Below are positions 1 through 8,573 of a stretch of DNA of 64,000 bases, piece after piece. Numbering within the stretch: the stretch's first letter is position 1; every line of letters begins with the position of its first letter. The stretch comes from Hyalangium gracile. Its GTDB lineage: Bacteria; Myxococcota; Myxococcia; Myxococcales; Myxococcaceae. Below the pieces are notes generated by a model that was given only the letters and a program-made list of their open reading frames with translations, had not been told where the DNA came from and made no database searches. Both the position numbers and the translations under genes were made by a program. The stretch is from positions 238,320 to 302,319 of the forward strand of contig NZ_JAHXBG010000014.1 of assembly GCF_020103725.1 (NCBI RefSeq), in the 5' to 3' direction.

Positions 1-149
1 CAGGCCACCACGCGCCAGGGGCCCACCTGCGTGCCAGCGGGCAGCGGGGCCGGGGCATCCGAGAGTGGAACCGCGTCAGCCAAGGGGCTCTCGAGGCAAA
101 GGGGGCGCGGACGCGCCGCCACGAGCCTACGCCATGCGGCGCTCGGCAC
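1..149 (-). CDS. Ser/Thr protein kinase, 5' end only (leaves the window)
   Basis: The minus strand from 149 to 1 is open. It encodes a Pro/Ala-rich leader followed by LPAGTQVGPWRVVA, the usual lead-in to the glycine loop of myxobacterial Hanks-type kinases; the loop itself lies outside the window. A GTG at 149 follows an AAAGGAG ribosome site by 6 nt, which is why I place the start there; the nearby ATG at 136 runs straight into a stop. About 49 residues are visible. Assignment rests on the short GTxVGPWRV motif alone, so the kinase call is an inference from family pattern. The gene is divergent from the small gene at 332. Confidence 0.5.
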   Translation of the reverse strand, partial: MPSAAWRRLVAARPRPLCLESPLADAVPLSDAPAPLPAGTQVGPWRVVA

Positions 150-219
150 CAGCGTCTCCTTTCGCCTCCCTCGGGGCTGTCAGTCGGAGAGTCTCTGTGA
201 ACGCCGTTACAGGATGCGC

Positions 220-233
220 GTGAGGCACCTCAC
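220..233. promoter_or_regulatory. Perfect 14-bp palindrome between divergent genes
   Basis: GTGAGG-CA-CCTCAC lies in the 182-bp gap between the kinase gene start (149, minus strand) and the small gene at 332. Position and symmetry fit a dimeric regulator site. Alternatively it is a small hairpin in the 332 gene's leader. No regulator is known for it. Confidence 0.35.
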
Positions 234-331
234 AGCCCACGCCCACCCAAGAAGGCATCCTCCTCGACATCGACGCTGCCCATCCCGGTCAGCGCGACAT
301 CGTCGTGCTCCTTTCACGAGAGGACCCCCCC

Positions 332-796
332 ATGAATCAGTCCGTGAGTCTCAATGCCGGTCTCCAGTCGCTGGGCGAGGCCACCGCCGCGCAGTTGAAG
401 CTGACGCCCGAGCAGCAGGCGCTGCTCGCGAACCACGTCGACGCAGTGAGTGCGGCAACCCCGGCCGCCATGGCGCTCGGCAAGTCCATCGACATGCCCT
501 TCAGCGTGTCCGTGGTGGGGGGAACTGGCACCCTCACTACCGCGAAGCAGACCACCGCGTGGGCCACCATCACGGGCTACGCCCAGATCACCGCCCCCTC
601 GAATGGCTCCTGGAGCATCCAGGTGATCGACATCGCCCAGGGCGGCCGCACCGTCCTGAGCGCCAATGGGGTCACGCCCGGCCAGCAGGTCCCCTTCCAG
701 TACAAGACCGGCTTCTCGTGCCAGCTGAAGATCTCCGTCCAGTGGAGCGAGGGGGGCGACACCACGCTCGAGGGGCAGATCCACGCCAGCTACTGA
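332..796 (+). CDS. Small protein of unknown function (154 aa)
   Basis: The ATG at 332 is preceded by GAGAGGA with about 7 nt spacing; an upstream in-frame codon at 305 has no such site. The N-terminal 60 residues are Ala/Gln/Leu-rich and likely helical. The remainder (about 60-154) is rich in Thr, Gly, Val and Ser and looks like a beta-sandwich (TITGYAQITAP, WSIQVIDIAQGG, LKISVQWSEGGDTT). There is one Cys, no signal peptide and no membrane segment. I do not recognise the family. It stands alone, with a palindromic repeat element 84 bp after the stop. The compact beta fold with a Gly/Thr-rich surface could be a secreted or lectin-like protein, but nothing proves this. Confidence 0.6.
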   Translation: MNQSVSLNAGLQSLGEATAAQLKLTPEQQALLANHVDAVSAATPAAMALGKSIDMPFSVSVVGGTGTLTTAKQTTAWATITGYAQITAPSNGSWSIQVIDIAQGGRTVLSANGVTPGQQVPFQYKTGFSCQLKISVQWSEGGDTTLEGQIHASY

Positions 797-879
797 GCGG
801 CTCGGGGCTTGGAGAGCGGGAAGCGAACCTCGGAAATCGGTACCCGCTCTCCAGCGTCGTGCTGGGCCCACGACACGAC

Positions 880-959
880 GGCCCTCCTGCCGGGCGCGGT
901 CTTTCCGAAGTGGTCTGCTTGTCATACCAGTTGGGGACCGGTCGCGCGCAGGGGGGGCC
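880..959 (+). repeat. Dispersed palindromic element, copy 1
   Basis: Core arms AAGTGGT (908-914) and ACCAGTT (926-932) enclose the 11-nt loop CTGCTTGTCAT. Imperfect outer arms extend to GGCCC/GGGCC ends. The left flank shares CGGGCGCGGTCTTTCCGAA with copy 5. It lies in a 391-bp gap (797-1187) between convergent genes; I see nothing else in that gap. Confidence 0.8.
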
Positions 960-1187
960 TCCATGGCCAGACCGGGGCCTGCGCACACTCGCCCCTCCAG
1001 GGCTCATGGGCTTCTTCGGAGCCAGGGGCGTCAAGGAAGGTTAGCCAGAGCATCAGCGAAGCTCGCATTGAGGAGGGTTGGAAGCCCTTCACCGTTGAAG
1101 AATCCAACCCGTAGATCCGGGAGGCCGGGAGAGGCACCCTTGCAAATTCGAGGGGGAGGCGCTTGAACCGGCGGCACAAGATGGCGC

Positions 1188-3644
1188 TCATTGATGGGAG
1201 CGCACCTGCTCCAGGTTCGCTCGCACGCGCTGAGTGAATGGATGGTCCTCACCAAGAACCCTCCTGGCAAGGATGAGCGCCTGCTGGCAGATCTCCTCCG
1301 CCTTTGCGTAGTCCCCCATCCCCATGAGCGCGCCGCCAACGTTGCTCAGGCCGATGACCACATCCGGGTGCTCTTCGCCGAGTGACTCCTTGGAGATCAC
1401 CAGGCCTTGCTGGTAGCGCTCAAGCGCTTCCGCGTATTCTTCCTGGGCCATGAGGATGTGGCCGATGCCATTCAGGATCGGCACCATGCTGTGGTGGCGC
1501 TTGCCGAGCGCTTTTTCGACGATCCCCAGGGCCCGCTGGTACTTCTCCAACGCCTCCTCGTCTTTCCCCTGGGCTCTGAGCGCACTCCCCATGTTGTTCA
1601 AGACCGTAGCCACATGGGGGTGCTCCTTGCCGAGAGCCCTCTCGGAGACCACCAACGCTCTCTGGTAATGAGTCAACGCCTCCGCGTATTTCCCCTGGGC
1701 CTGAAGGACACCCCCCATGTTGTTCAACCGTCCAGCGACCTCAGGGTGGTCCTTGCCAAGTGCCTTCTCGGAGATCTCCAGTGACCGCCGGAGGTAGCTC
1801 AGCGCTTCCGGATGCTTCCCTTGGGCAAAGAACAGAGTGCCCATGTTGTTCAAAGGCACGGCCATATCAGGGTTGTCTTTACCAAGTGCCTTCTCGGAGA
1901 CGGCAATCGCCTGCTGGTAGTGCTCCAGTGCTGCCTGGTAGTCCTCCCTGGCCTCGAGCACACTCCCGAGGTTGTTGAGGAGGGCACTCTCCAGCGAGCT
2001 CCCCCTACCCCTCTCGAGTTCGAGCGCCTCCTTGCTGTAACGAAGCGATGGCTCCAGGGCTTGGGCGTGAAGATAAACCTCCCCCAATATGTACTTGATC
2101 TCGGCGGCACCGCGCTCTTTCGACACCACGTGCTCGGCTGACTTCTCGAAGAACCGAGCAGCCAGCCAGTACTCGCCCCTCTCGTAGAGATGAAGCCCCA
2201 CCGCGAACTGAACCAGCAGAAAGGGCTCTGTCGAGCGCAGCGCGGGGAGATCCAGGTGCCCCAGGCTCCGCACCTCTATCTTGCTCTCACCACCTCGTCG
2301 GATGCTTCCATCGGCGTGATAAAGCGTGGCATGAGGACGGATGGTATAGCCGTTGTCGCTCGGGTTGAGGAATGCTTGTCCCCAGATCACGACATCCGCA
2401 TCGAGCGCTCGCGCCACAGCCTCCGCCTGCGCGTGGCTCTCGATGAAGCAGTCGAGTCTCCCTATCTCCAGCGAGTCCTCGGGAACTTCCAGATCCACCT
2501 CCCGCGGATTCCTGAGAGCCTCTTCGTTGTAGGTCTTCAAGGCACGCATGACCTGGGTCGACACGACTTCCGAGAAGCTCTGATCGGCTGACGGGCTCCC
2601 TTCGAAGTGCGCCACCAGGAAATGTGTCGCATCCGGCCGCTTGAAGGGGCTTGGGCCAGGACTGCTCTTGCAAAGCGCGGCAGGGACGTTCTTCTCTCGA
2701 GCCCCGTTCGCCCAATAGAGCCCTGCTCCGCCCATGAGGAGCAGCGCTCCCACCGCCAGCATCGGCCACCTGCGAGAGCCCGAAGGACCTGAGCGTTCAG
2801 GCAGTTGCAGGCCGTGCTCGATGAAGTCCGCCAGCACCACGGCGGCCGTACGGGAGGCCAGCTCATGAAAACGGTCGTCCTTGAACTCATCGCCGAAGTC
2901 GGAGATGCCCCGGATCACGAGCCACGGCACCTCGCTCCTCTGGCACGCCTCCATCAGGCCCACCGCCTCCATCTCGCCCACCTCGATCTTCCCGTGCAGC
3001 GCGCGGACTTCGAGCAGCCTGGCTGGATCCCGGAGGAGCTTCTCGCCGCTGGCGATCGTCGCCGTCTTCACCGTGATCCGGGTGGCGACGTGCTCCTGAT
3101 AGAACGACTCCTTGTCTTGCCCTGCCTCGGGGAATCGCCCTCCGAGTGTCATGAAGCGCCGCTGGAGGCGCTCGGGCTCTGGCCGGTAGTGCGTGACATC
3201 CTGGTTCATCCGATGGGGGATGACCTGGCTCTCTGGCCGTGGCTCCTGACGGGAATTCCCATCCGGCGCACGTACGGCGGCCGCGGGTTCGTAGGCAACC
3301 ACCCGCTCCGAGAGCACCACCTCACCAACCCTGACCTTGCCGCGCAGGCCCGCGGCGATGCCCATGAGCAGCACGGCCTGAGGCTGATACCGTAAGATGA
3401 CATCCTGGACAGACGCGGCTGAGACAGCATTTCCCGCCCGCCCCAGACAGATGAGGACGACATCATATCTGCGGCCTGTCAGCGCCGAGCTCACCTCGCC
3501 GCGATAGGAGATGGTGCCCACCTCATCCTTGGAGCGTGTCTTCTCGGAGAGGTTCAGCGCTTCTCGCGCCGCGAACAGTTCCTGTGGGATGACGGTCAGG
3601 ACCGCGATGTCAGCCCGACCCGGGGCAGGTACGCGAAGCGGCAT
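1188..3644 (-). CDS. Nucleoside-phosphorylase-like / TM / TolB-like / TPR protein
   Basis: Residue numbers count from the upstream GTG at 3689 (833 aa); I prefer ATG 3644 (818 aa) because the GTG abuts its GGAGG, but ATG 3674 is also possible. Residues about 26-293 form a PNP_UDP_1/MTA-SAH-nucleosidase-type domain: IAVLTVIPQEL start, LLMGIAAGL, EMEA (239-242) and RGISD (260-264), the substrate and catalytic Asp segments. A single membrane helix follows (about 308-326). Residues 350-480 resemble a TolB-N/CsgG-like domain (HFLVAHFEG, ADVVIWGQAF). From about 505 there are kinesin-light-chain-type TPRs with ALGKxHPxVA...LNNMG spacers. The same phosphorylase module is an effector in NLR-like proteins, but here there is no NACHT/NB-ARC ATPase. 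It is divergent from the FHA-sigma54 gene. Role inferred: membrane-tethered sensor with a nucleoside or nucleotide-cleaving head. Confidence 0.8.
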   Translation of the reverse strand: MPLRVPAPGRADIAVLTVIPQELFAAREALNLSEKTRSKDEVGTISYRGEVSSALTGRRYDVVLICLGRAGNAVSAASVQDVILRYQPQAVLLMGIAAGLRGKVRVGEVVLSERVVAYEPAAAVRAPDGNSRQEPRPESQVIPHRMNQDVTHYRPEPERLQRRFMTLGGRFPEAGQDKESFYQEHVATRITVKTATIASGEKLLRDPARLLEVRALHGKIEVGEMEAVGLMEACQRSEVPWLVIRGISDFGDEFKDDRFHELASRTAAVVLADFIEHGLQLPERSGPSGSRRWPMLAVGALLLMGGAGLYWANGAREKNVPAALCKSSPGPSPFKRPDATHFLVAHFEGSPSADQSFSEVVSTQVMRALKTYNEEALRNPREVDLEVPEDSLEIGRLDCFIESHAQAEAVARALDADVVIWGQAFLNPSDNGYTIRPHATLYHADGSIRRGGESKIEVRSLGHLDLPALRSTEPFLLVQFAVGLHLYERGEYWLAARFFEKSAEHVVSKERGAAEIKYILGEVYLHAQALEPSLRYSKEALELERGRGSSLESALLNNLGSVLEAREDYQAALEHYQQAIAVSEKALGKDNPDMAVPLNNMGTLFFAQGKHPEALSYLRRSLEISEKALGKDHPEVAGRLNNMGGVLQAQGKYAEALTHYQRALVVSERALGKEHPHVATVLNNMGSALRAQGKDEEALEKYQRALGIVEKALGKRHHSMVPILNGIGHILMAQEEYAEALERYQQGLVISKESLGEEHPDVVIGLSNVGGALMGMGDYAKAEEICQQALILARRVLGEDHPFTQRVRANLEQVRSHQ

Positions 3645-3761
3645 GAGCCGCACTCTACCCGTCCCCCAGGTCATGGGCGACGAGGTCACCCTCCAAGCGC
3701 TTGCCTCCCAGCGACCGGTGAGAGGGGTACTCGGGCCCTGTCAATTGGTAGAGTCCGCGCC

Positions 3762-5114
3762 ATGGGAGAGGGCTTCCGCCTCATTACCTTCGTGTCCGGG
3801 GAGACCCGCAGCTATCCGTTGCCGTCCCAGGGCCGCATCACCCTGGGGCGCGGCGAGGGGTGCGATGTCCGCATCGAGGATCCCTCCGTCTCACGGCGGC
3901 ACGCCACGCTCCACCTGGGCCCTCCGTTCATACTCGAGGACCATGGCAGCGTGAATGGCACCCGGCTCCGCATGGCACAGGAGCAGGCGGGGGGGACCGG
4001 GAAGATCGAGGAGCGCCGGCTCCAGCCGGGCACGCCCGTCGCCGTGGAGCCCCATACCCTCATGGAGATCGGCTCGGTGGTCGTCGTCCTCTGGCCGGCC
4101 TCCGAGCCCTTGTCCCAAAGCGCGCCGGCCGCCGCGCAGCCGGGCGCCGTCGTGAGCGATCCCCACATGCAGCGGCTGTATGAGCTGGCGGCCCTGGTCG
4201 CCCAGAGCCAGCTCAGCGTCCTGCTGCGCGGGGAGACGGGCGTGGGCAAGGAGGTGCTCGCGGAGACGATCCACCAGCGCTCCCCCCGCGCCAGTGGCCC
4301 CTTCGTGCGCATCAACTGCGCGGCCTTCTCCGAGTCGCTGCTGGAGAGCGAGCTGTTCGGCCACGAGAAGGGGGCCTTCACCAGCGCCGCCCGCGCCAAG
4401 CCCGGGCTCATCGAACTGGCCCACGGCGGGACGCTCTTCCTGGACGAGGTGGGGGAGATGCCCCCATCCGTGCAGGTGAAGCTGCTGCGCGTGCTGGAGG
4501 ATCGGAAGATCCTCCGGGTGGGAGGCACCGACTCCCACGGCGTGGACGTGCGCTTCGTCGCCGCCACCCACCAGGATCTCGAGGCCTGCGTGGCGCGCGG
4601 CTCGTTCCGGCAGGATCTCTACTTCCGCATCAACGGGTTCACGCTGACCATCCCCCCGCTGCGCGAGCGCGTGGGAGAGATCGCCGCCGTGAGCCGCGTC
4701 TTCATCGCGCGCTTCGCGAGCGAGCAGGGGCGCCCTCCCCCCGCGCTCACGCCTGAAGCCCAGGCTCTGCTCGAGCGACACCCCTGGCCCGGCAACCTCC
4801 GAGAATTGCGCAACGTCATGGGGCGCGCCGTGGTGCTGTGCCGAGGAAGCGCCATCCAGCCCGAGCACCTCGTGTTCGACGTCCCCCAGAAGCCGGCGGA
4901 GCCTCCACCCACGAAGGCCGCGCCGAGTCCTCCCGCCCCTACAGGCGGCAAGCTGGGAGAGGACATCGCGGCCCTGGAGCGGCAGCGCATCCTGGAGGCG
5001 CTGGAGCAGTGCGCCGGCAACCAGACCGAGGCCGCCAAGCGGCTCGGCATCTCCCGGCGCACGCTCGTCACGCGGCTGGGGACCTACGGCATTCCCCGCC
5101 CGCGCCGTCGTTAA
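3762..5114 (+). CDS. FHA-domain sigma-54-dependent transcriptional activator
   Basis: 450 aa. Residues about 20-100 are an FHA domain (ITLGRGEGCDVRI, SVSRRHATL, GSVNGT), which reads phosphothreonine on a partner, probably a Hanks-type kinase. Residues 135-360 are the AAA+ sigma-54 interaction domain: Walker A GETGVGKE (157-164), GAFTSA loop (204-209), Walker B GGTLFLDEVGEM (222-233), arginine-finger region PWPGNLREL. A Fis-type helix-turn-helix ends the protein (NQTEAAKRLGISRRTL). All motifs needed to remodel sigma-54 polymerase are intact. This is the FHA-NtrC group typical of myxobacteria. It starts 73-118 bp from the divergent phosphorylase/TPR gene, so the two may be co-controlled; no clear -24/-12 site is visible between them. 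Confidence 0.93.
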   Translation: MGEGFRLITFVSGETRSYPLPSQGRITLGRGEGCDVRIEDPSVSRRHATLHLGPPFILEDHGSVNGTRLRMAQEQAGGTGKIEERRLQPGTPVAVEPHTLMEIGSVVVVLWPASEPLSQSAPAAAQPGAVVSDPHMQRLYELAALVAQSQLSVLLRGETGVGKEVLAETIHQRSPRASGPFVRINCAAFSESLLESELFGHEKGAFTSAARAKPGLIELAHGGTLFLDEVGEMPPSVQVKLLRVLEDRKILRVGGTDSHGVDVRFVAATHQDLEACVARGSFRQDLYFRINGFTLTIPPLRERVGEIAAVSRVFIARFASEQGRPPPALTPEAQALLERHPWPGNLRELRNVMGRAVVLCRGSAIQPEHLVFDVPQKPAEPPPTKAAPSPPAPTGGKLGEDIAALERQRILEALEQCAGNQTEAAKRLGISRRTLVTRLGTYGIPRPRRR

Positions 5115-5232
5115 CCTGTTTCAAGGGAGGCCGATCAGACACGAGCGCGTGGGTAGGAAAAAGGCATCACTCCGCCTTCCCCCCAATGCTGCTGCTGCTG
5201 GAGACGAACGCAGCCCCTCCCTGTCCCCACCA

Positions 5233-5326
5233 CCTGCCGGGGAGGTGCCCGTGTCGGGCGAGAAAGCCAGCAACTGGTCTGCTTGTCATACCAGTTCGCA
5301 ACAAGTCCGGCCGACAGGCAGGGGCC
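5233..5326 (+). repeat. Dispersed palindromic element, copy 2
   Basis: Perfect core AACTGGT (5272-5278), loop CTGCTTGTCAT (5279-5289), ACCAGTT (5290-5296). Outer arms pair imperfectly (CCTGCC...GTGTCGG with CCGACAGGCAGG). It starts 119 bp after the stop of the FHA-sigma54 gene. Confidence 0.8.
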
Positions 5327-5401
5327 AGGACCACGAGGAGGGGGGCGCCACCGCGTTTCCCACGTCGAGCCGGAATGCTCCCTCGGCCCCTTGAGCAAGA
5401 T

Positions 5402-5473
5402 TTGCGCAAGTTGCGCGGCGCGGGGCGGCCGTTGCTCAACCGCGCGCGCAAGTGCGTGTCCTGCGTCGCGCAA
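5402..5473. promoter_or_regulatory. Cluster of TTGCGC/GCGCAA hexamers upstream of the cytochrome gene
   Basis: Within 72 bp there are TTGCGC at 5402 and 5411, and GCGCAA at 5404, 5446 and 5468. The cluster sits 75-150 bp before the propeller-cytochrome start. It may be a multi-site operator; chance in GC-rich DNA is not excluded. Confidence 0.3.
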
Positions 5474-5547
5474 ATGCCTGGACTTCCGGGCAGGCCCTCG
5501 TGGCGCGCGCCGTGCACACCCCCCTGGCAGTCCGCTGACAGGGGGAA

Positions 5548-8295
5548 ATGTGGATGAGAACGCTTCTTCGGATCGCCGCCGCCTTGTGTTCGTTGATGCT
5601 CCTGGCCCTGCCCGAGCCCGCACGCGCCTCGAGCTCGTTCGTGAACTGGGAGAACCCGCATGTCCACCCGCTGGATATGACGCCGGACGGCCAGCGGCTG
5701 CTGGCGGTGAACACCGCGGACAACCGCCTGCTGGTGTTCGAGCCCTCCGCTTGGGGGCGCCCGCCGCGACTGCTGGCCTCCATCCCGGTGGGACTGGAGC
5801 CTGTCTCCGTGCGCGCTCGCACCAACACGGAGGCATGGGTCGTCAATCACATCTCCGACAGCGTGAGCATCGTGGACCTCACCACGCACAACGTGGTGGC
5901 CACCATCCCCACGGATGACGAGCCGGCGGACGTCGTGTTCGCGGGCTCTCCGCGACAGGCCTTCATCACCTGCTCCCAGGCCAACACCGTGCTGGTGGTG
6001 AACCCGGCTCAGCCGCTGGCGCCTGCGCGCCGCGTGCCACTGCTGGGTGAGGATCCGCGCGCGCTGGCCGTGAGCTCGGATGGGCGCAAGGTGTACGCCG
6101 CCATCTTCGAGTCCGGCAACCAGAGCACCGTGCTCGGCGGCGGAGGGACGCTGCCCGGCCTCTTCCCTCCCAACGCGGTGAGTGATCCGCTCGGGCCCTA
6201 TGGCGGACTCAACCCGCCACCCAACGCGGGCTCCACCTTCTTCCCGCCGATCCGCCCCGAGCTGCCCCCGCCTCCGCCCCAGCCCCTCATCGTGAAGAAG
6301 AACGCCCAGGGCCAATGGATGGATGACAACGCCCATGACTGGACGGCGCTCGTCAGCGGCCCCAATGCCTCGGCCTCCGGGCGCCCGCAGGGGTGGAGGC
6401 TGCCGGATCGCGACCTGGCCATCATCGACGCGGCCACCCTGTCCGTCACCTATGCCACCGGGCTGATGAACCTGAACATGGCGCTGGCGGTGCACCCCAG
6501 CGGCGCCGTCACCGTGGTGGGGACGGACGCCACCAATGAGGTGCGCTTCGAGCCCGTCATCAATGGCCGCTTCCTGCGCGTGGAGCTGGCGTGGGTGGAT
6601 CCGGTCCAGGCGCGACGCCTGGCCCTGTGGGATCTCAACCCCCACCTCACGTACACCACGCCCAACATCCCCCTACCCGAGCGCAGGAAGTCCCTGGGAG
6701 ATCCACGTGGCCTGGCGTGGAACGCGACGGGCTCTCGGGGCTACGTGGCGGGCATGGGCTCCAACAACGTGGCGGTGGTCAGCGCCACGGGCCAGCGCGT
6801 GGCGACCATCAAGGTGGGCGAGGGCCCCACGGGGGTGGTGCTCGATGAGCGGCGCAGCCAGCTCTACGTCCTCAACCGCTTCGCCGCCAGCCTCTCCGTC
6901 GTGAGCCTCCAGGATCACCAGGAGAAGTCCCGGACGCCCTTCTTCGATCCCACGCCGAGCCCCATCAAGGTGGGCCGCAAGCACCTGTACGACACCCACA
7001 AGAGCTCGGGCCTGGGCCATGTCTCCTGCGGCTCGTGCCATGTGGACGGGCGCATGGACCGGCTGGCGTGGGATCTGGGCGATCCGCGCGGGGAGATGAC
7101 CTCCCTGGAGGCGCAGAACAAGGGCATGGGCCTGGACGCGCTCATCCCGGGCTTCGGGCCCGTGCACCCGATGAAGGGGCCCATGACGACGCAGACGCTC
7201 CAGGACATCATCGGCAAGGAGGCCCTGCACTGGCGCGGAGACAGGAACGGGCTGGAGGACTTCAACCCCGCCTTCGTGAGCCTCCAGGGCGCGGACGCCA
7301 TGCTCACCCCGGCGCAGATGCAGCAGTTCGAGGACTTCCTCGCCACGCTCACCTTCCCGCCCAACCCGTTCCGCAACCTGGACAACTCGCTGCCCACGAA
7401 CCTGCCGCTGCCGGGCCACGTCACCACCGGCCGCTTCGCGCCCGCCGGCCAGCCCCTGCCCAACGGCAATGCCGTCAACGGTCTGACCATCTTCCGGCCC
7501 CCGCGCCTGCTGACGGGCAACGTGCTCGCCTGCTCCACCTGCCACACGCTGCCCACCGGCCTGGGCGCCAGCATGACGTGGAATGGCAGCCAGTACGTGC
7601 CCTTCCCCGTGGGCCCCAACGGCGAGAGCCACGCCGCCATCGTCTCCACGGACGCCAGCACCAACATCGCCTTCAAGGTTCCCCACCTGCGCAACCTCTA
7701 CGACAAGGTGGGCATGGAGATGACGTTGCCGGCGAGCAATGCGGGCTTCGGCTTCAGCCACCACGGCGCGGTGGACTCGCTGGCCCGGTTCATCACCAAC
7801 CCCGCCTTCTCGCCGGCCAATGATCAGGAGGTGGCCGATCTCGTGGCCTTCCTGCTGGCCTTCTCCGGCTCCGATCTGCCCCAGGGCTCCGCGAGCAACC
7901 TGCTCGAGCCGCCCGGCCCGCGGAGCAAGGACTCCCACGCGGCCGTGGGCCAGCAGGTGACGCTGGGCTCGGCCTGGGGCAGCGCGGCGCAGCAGGCCCG
8001 CGTGGACGCCTTCCTCGCCCTGGCCAACACCGGCAAGGTAGGCCTGGTGGTGAAGGGCCGGCAGGGCGGCGTGGCGCGGGGCTACACCTACGTGGGCAAT
8101 GGCGAGTTCCAGTCCGATCGCGCCTCGCAGCGGGTGAGCGCGGCGACGCTGCGGATGCTGGCCAGCCCGGGCCATGAGCTGACCTGGACCGTGGTGCCCA
8201 AGGGCACCGAGCAGCGCATCGGCGTGGACCGGGACGAGGATGGCCTGCTCGACCGGGATGAGGGGGACCAGGGTGGCTGCGAGGTGGACCTGTAG
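5548..8295 (+). CDS. Secreted beta-propeller / di-heme cytochrome c protein
   Basis: 915 aa from ATG 5548; ATG 5554, six bases on, is better spaced from AGGGGGAA. A signal peptide (RTLLRIAAALCSLMLLALP...ARA) sends it to the periplasm. Residues about 30-470 contain YVTN-type propeller repeats (DMTPDGQRLLAVNTADNRLLVFE, AVSSDGRKVYAAIFESGN, GLAWNATGSRGYVAGMGSNNVAV). The C-terminal half carries two haem-c motifs, CGSCH (494-498) and CSTCH (662-666), within a MauG/cytochrome-peroxidase-like layout (MKGPMTTQTLQDI, FKVPHLRNLYDKVGM, HHGAVDSLARF). Such fusions are found in myxobacteria as secreted redox or oxidative modification enzymes; the substrate is unknown. It is a lone gene with a strong hairpin 36 bp after the stop. 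Confidence 0.88.
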   Translation: MWMRTLLRIAAALCSLMLLALPEPARASSSFVNWENPHVHPLDMTPDGQRLLAVNTADNRLLVFEPSAWGRPPRLLASIPVGLEPVSVRARTNTEAWVVNHISDSVSIVDLTTHNVVATIPTDDEPADVVFAGSPRQAFITCSQANTVLVVNPAQPLAPARRVPLLGEDPRALAVSSDGRKVYAAIFESGNQSTVLGGGGTLPGLFPPNAVSDPLGPYGGLNPPPNAGSTFFPPIRPELPPPPPQPLIVKKNAQGQWMDDNAHDWTALVSGPNASASGRPQGWRLPDRDLAIIDAATLSVTYATGLMNLNMALAVHPSGAVTVVGTDATNEVRFEPVINGRFLRVELAWVDPVQARRLALWDLNPHLTYTTPNIPLPERRKSLGDPRGLAWNATGSRGYVAGMGSNNVAVVSATGQRVATIKVGEGPTGVVLDERRSQLYVLNRFAASLSVVSLQDHQEKSRTPFFDPTPSPIKVGRKHLYDTHKSSGLGHVSCGSCHVDGRMDRLAWDLGDPRGEMTSLEAQNKGMGLDALIPGFGPVHPMKGPMTTQTLQDIIGKEALHWRGDRNGLEDFNPAFVSLQGADAMLTPAQMQQFEDFLATLTFPPNPFRNLDNSLPTNLPLPGHVTTGRFAPAGQPLPNGNAVNGLTIFRPPRLLTGNVLACSTCHTLPTGLGASMTWNGSQYVPFPVGPNGESHAAIVSTDASTNIAFKVPHLRNLYDKVGMEMTLPASNAGFGFSHHGAVDSLARFITNPAFSPANDQEVADLVAFLLAFSGSDLPQGSASNLLEPPGPRSKDSHAAVGQQVTLGSAWGSAAQQARVDAFLALANTGKVGLVVKGRQGGVARGYTYVGNGEFQSDRASQRVSAATLRMLASPGHELTWTVVPKGTEQRIGVDRDEDGLLDRDEGDQGGCEVDL

Positions 8296-8331
8296 CGTCG
8301 GGGACTTGTGGGGGCGAGCCCACGCAGAGGG

Positions 8332-8374
8332 CTGGCTGGAACGCCGGAGGTGGGGGGGCCGGCGTTCCAGCCAG
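8332..8374 (+). terminator. Strong hairpin after the propeller-cytochrome gene
   Basis: A perfect 16-bp stem (CTGGCTGGAACGCCGG and its complement) encloses an 11-nt G-rich loop. No T tract follows, so it is not a textbook intrinsic terminator. Position after a stop suggests a terminator or RNA stabiliser. Confidence 0.65.
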
Positions 8375-8573
8375 AGGGGACATGACACCCACCGGCTTCG
8401 GACTCGGGCCCGGCTGCATGCCGGGAGAGCATGCGGGTGATGAGGGGTGCGAGCCCCACGGAGGCAGGCCCATTTCGGCGCCTTCCCGGGTTCCGCTAGA
8501 CTGTGCGCCCGGCGCGTACCCGCCAGGTCAGGCGCACCCCCTCTCCGCTTCTCGGCTCCACCAGGCTCCTCCC

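Noticed and set aside
31..1044. Arg-rich plus-strand open frame across the first kilobase
   Set aside because: It overlaps both the kinase start and the small gene at 332 and has shadow-frame composition.
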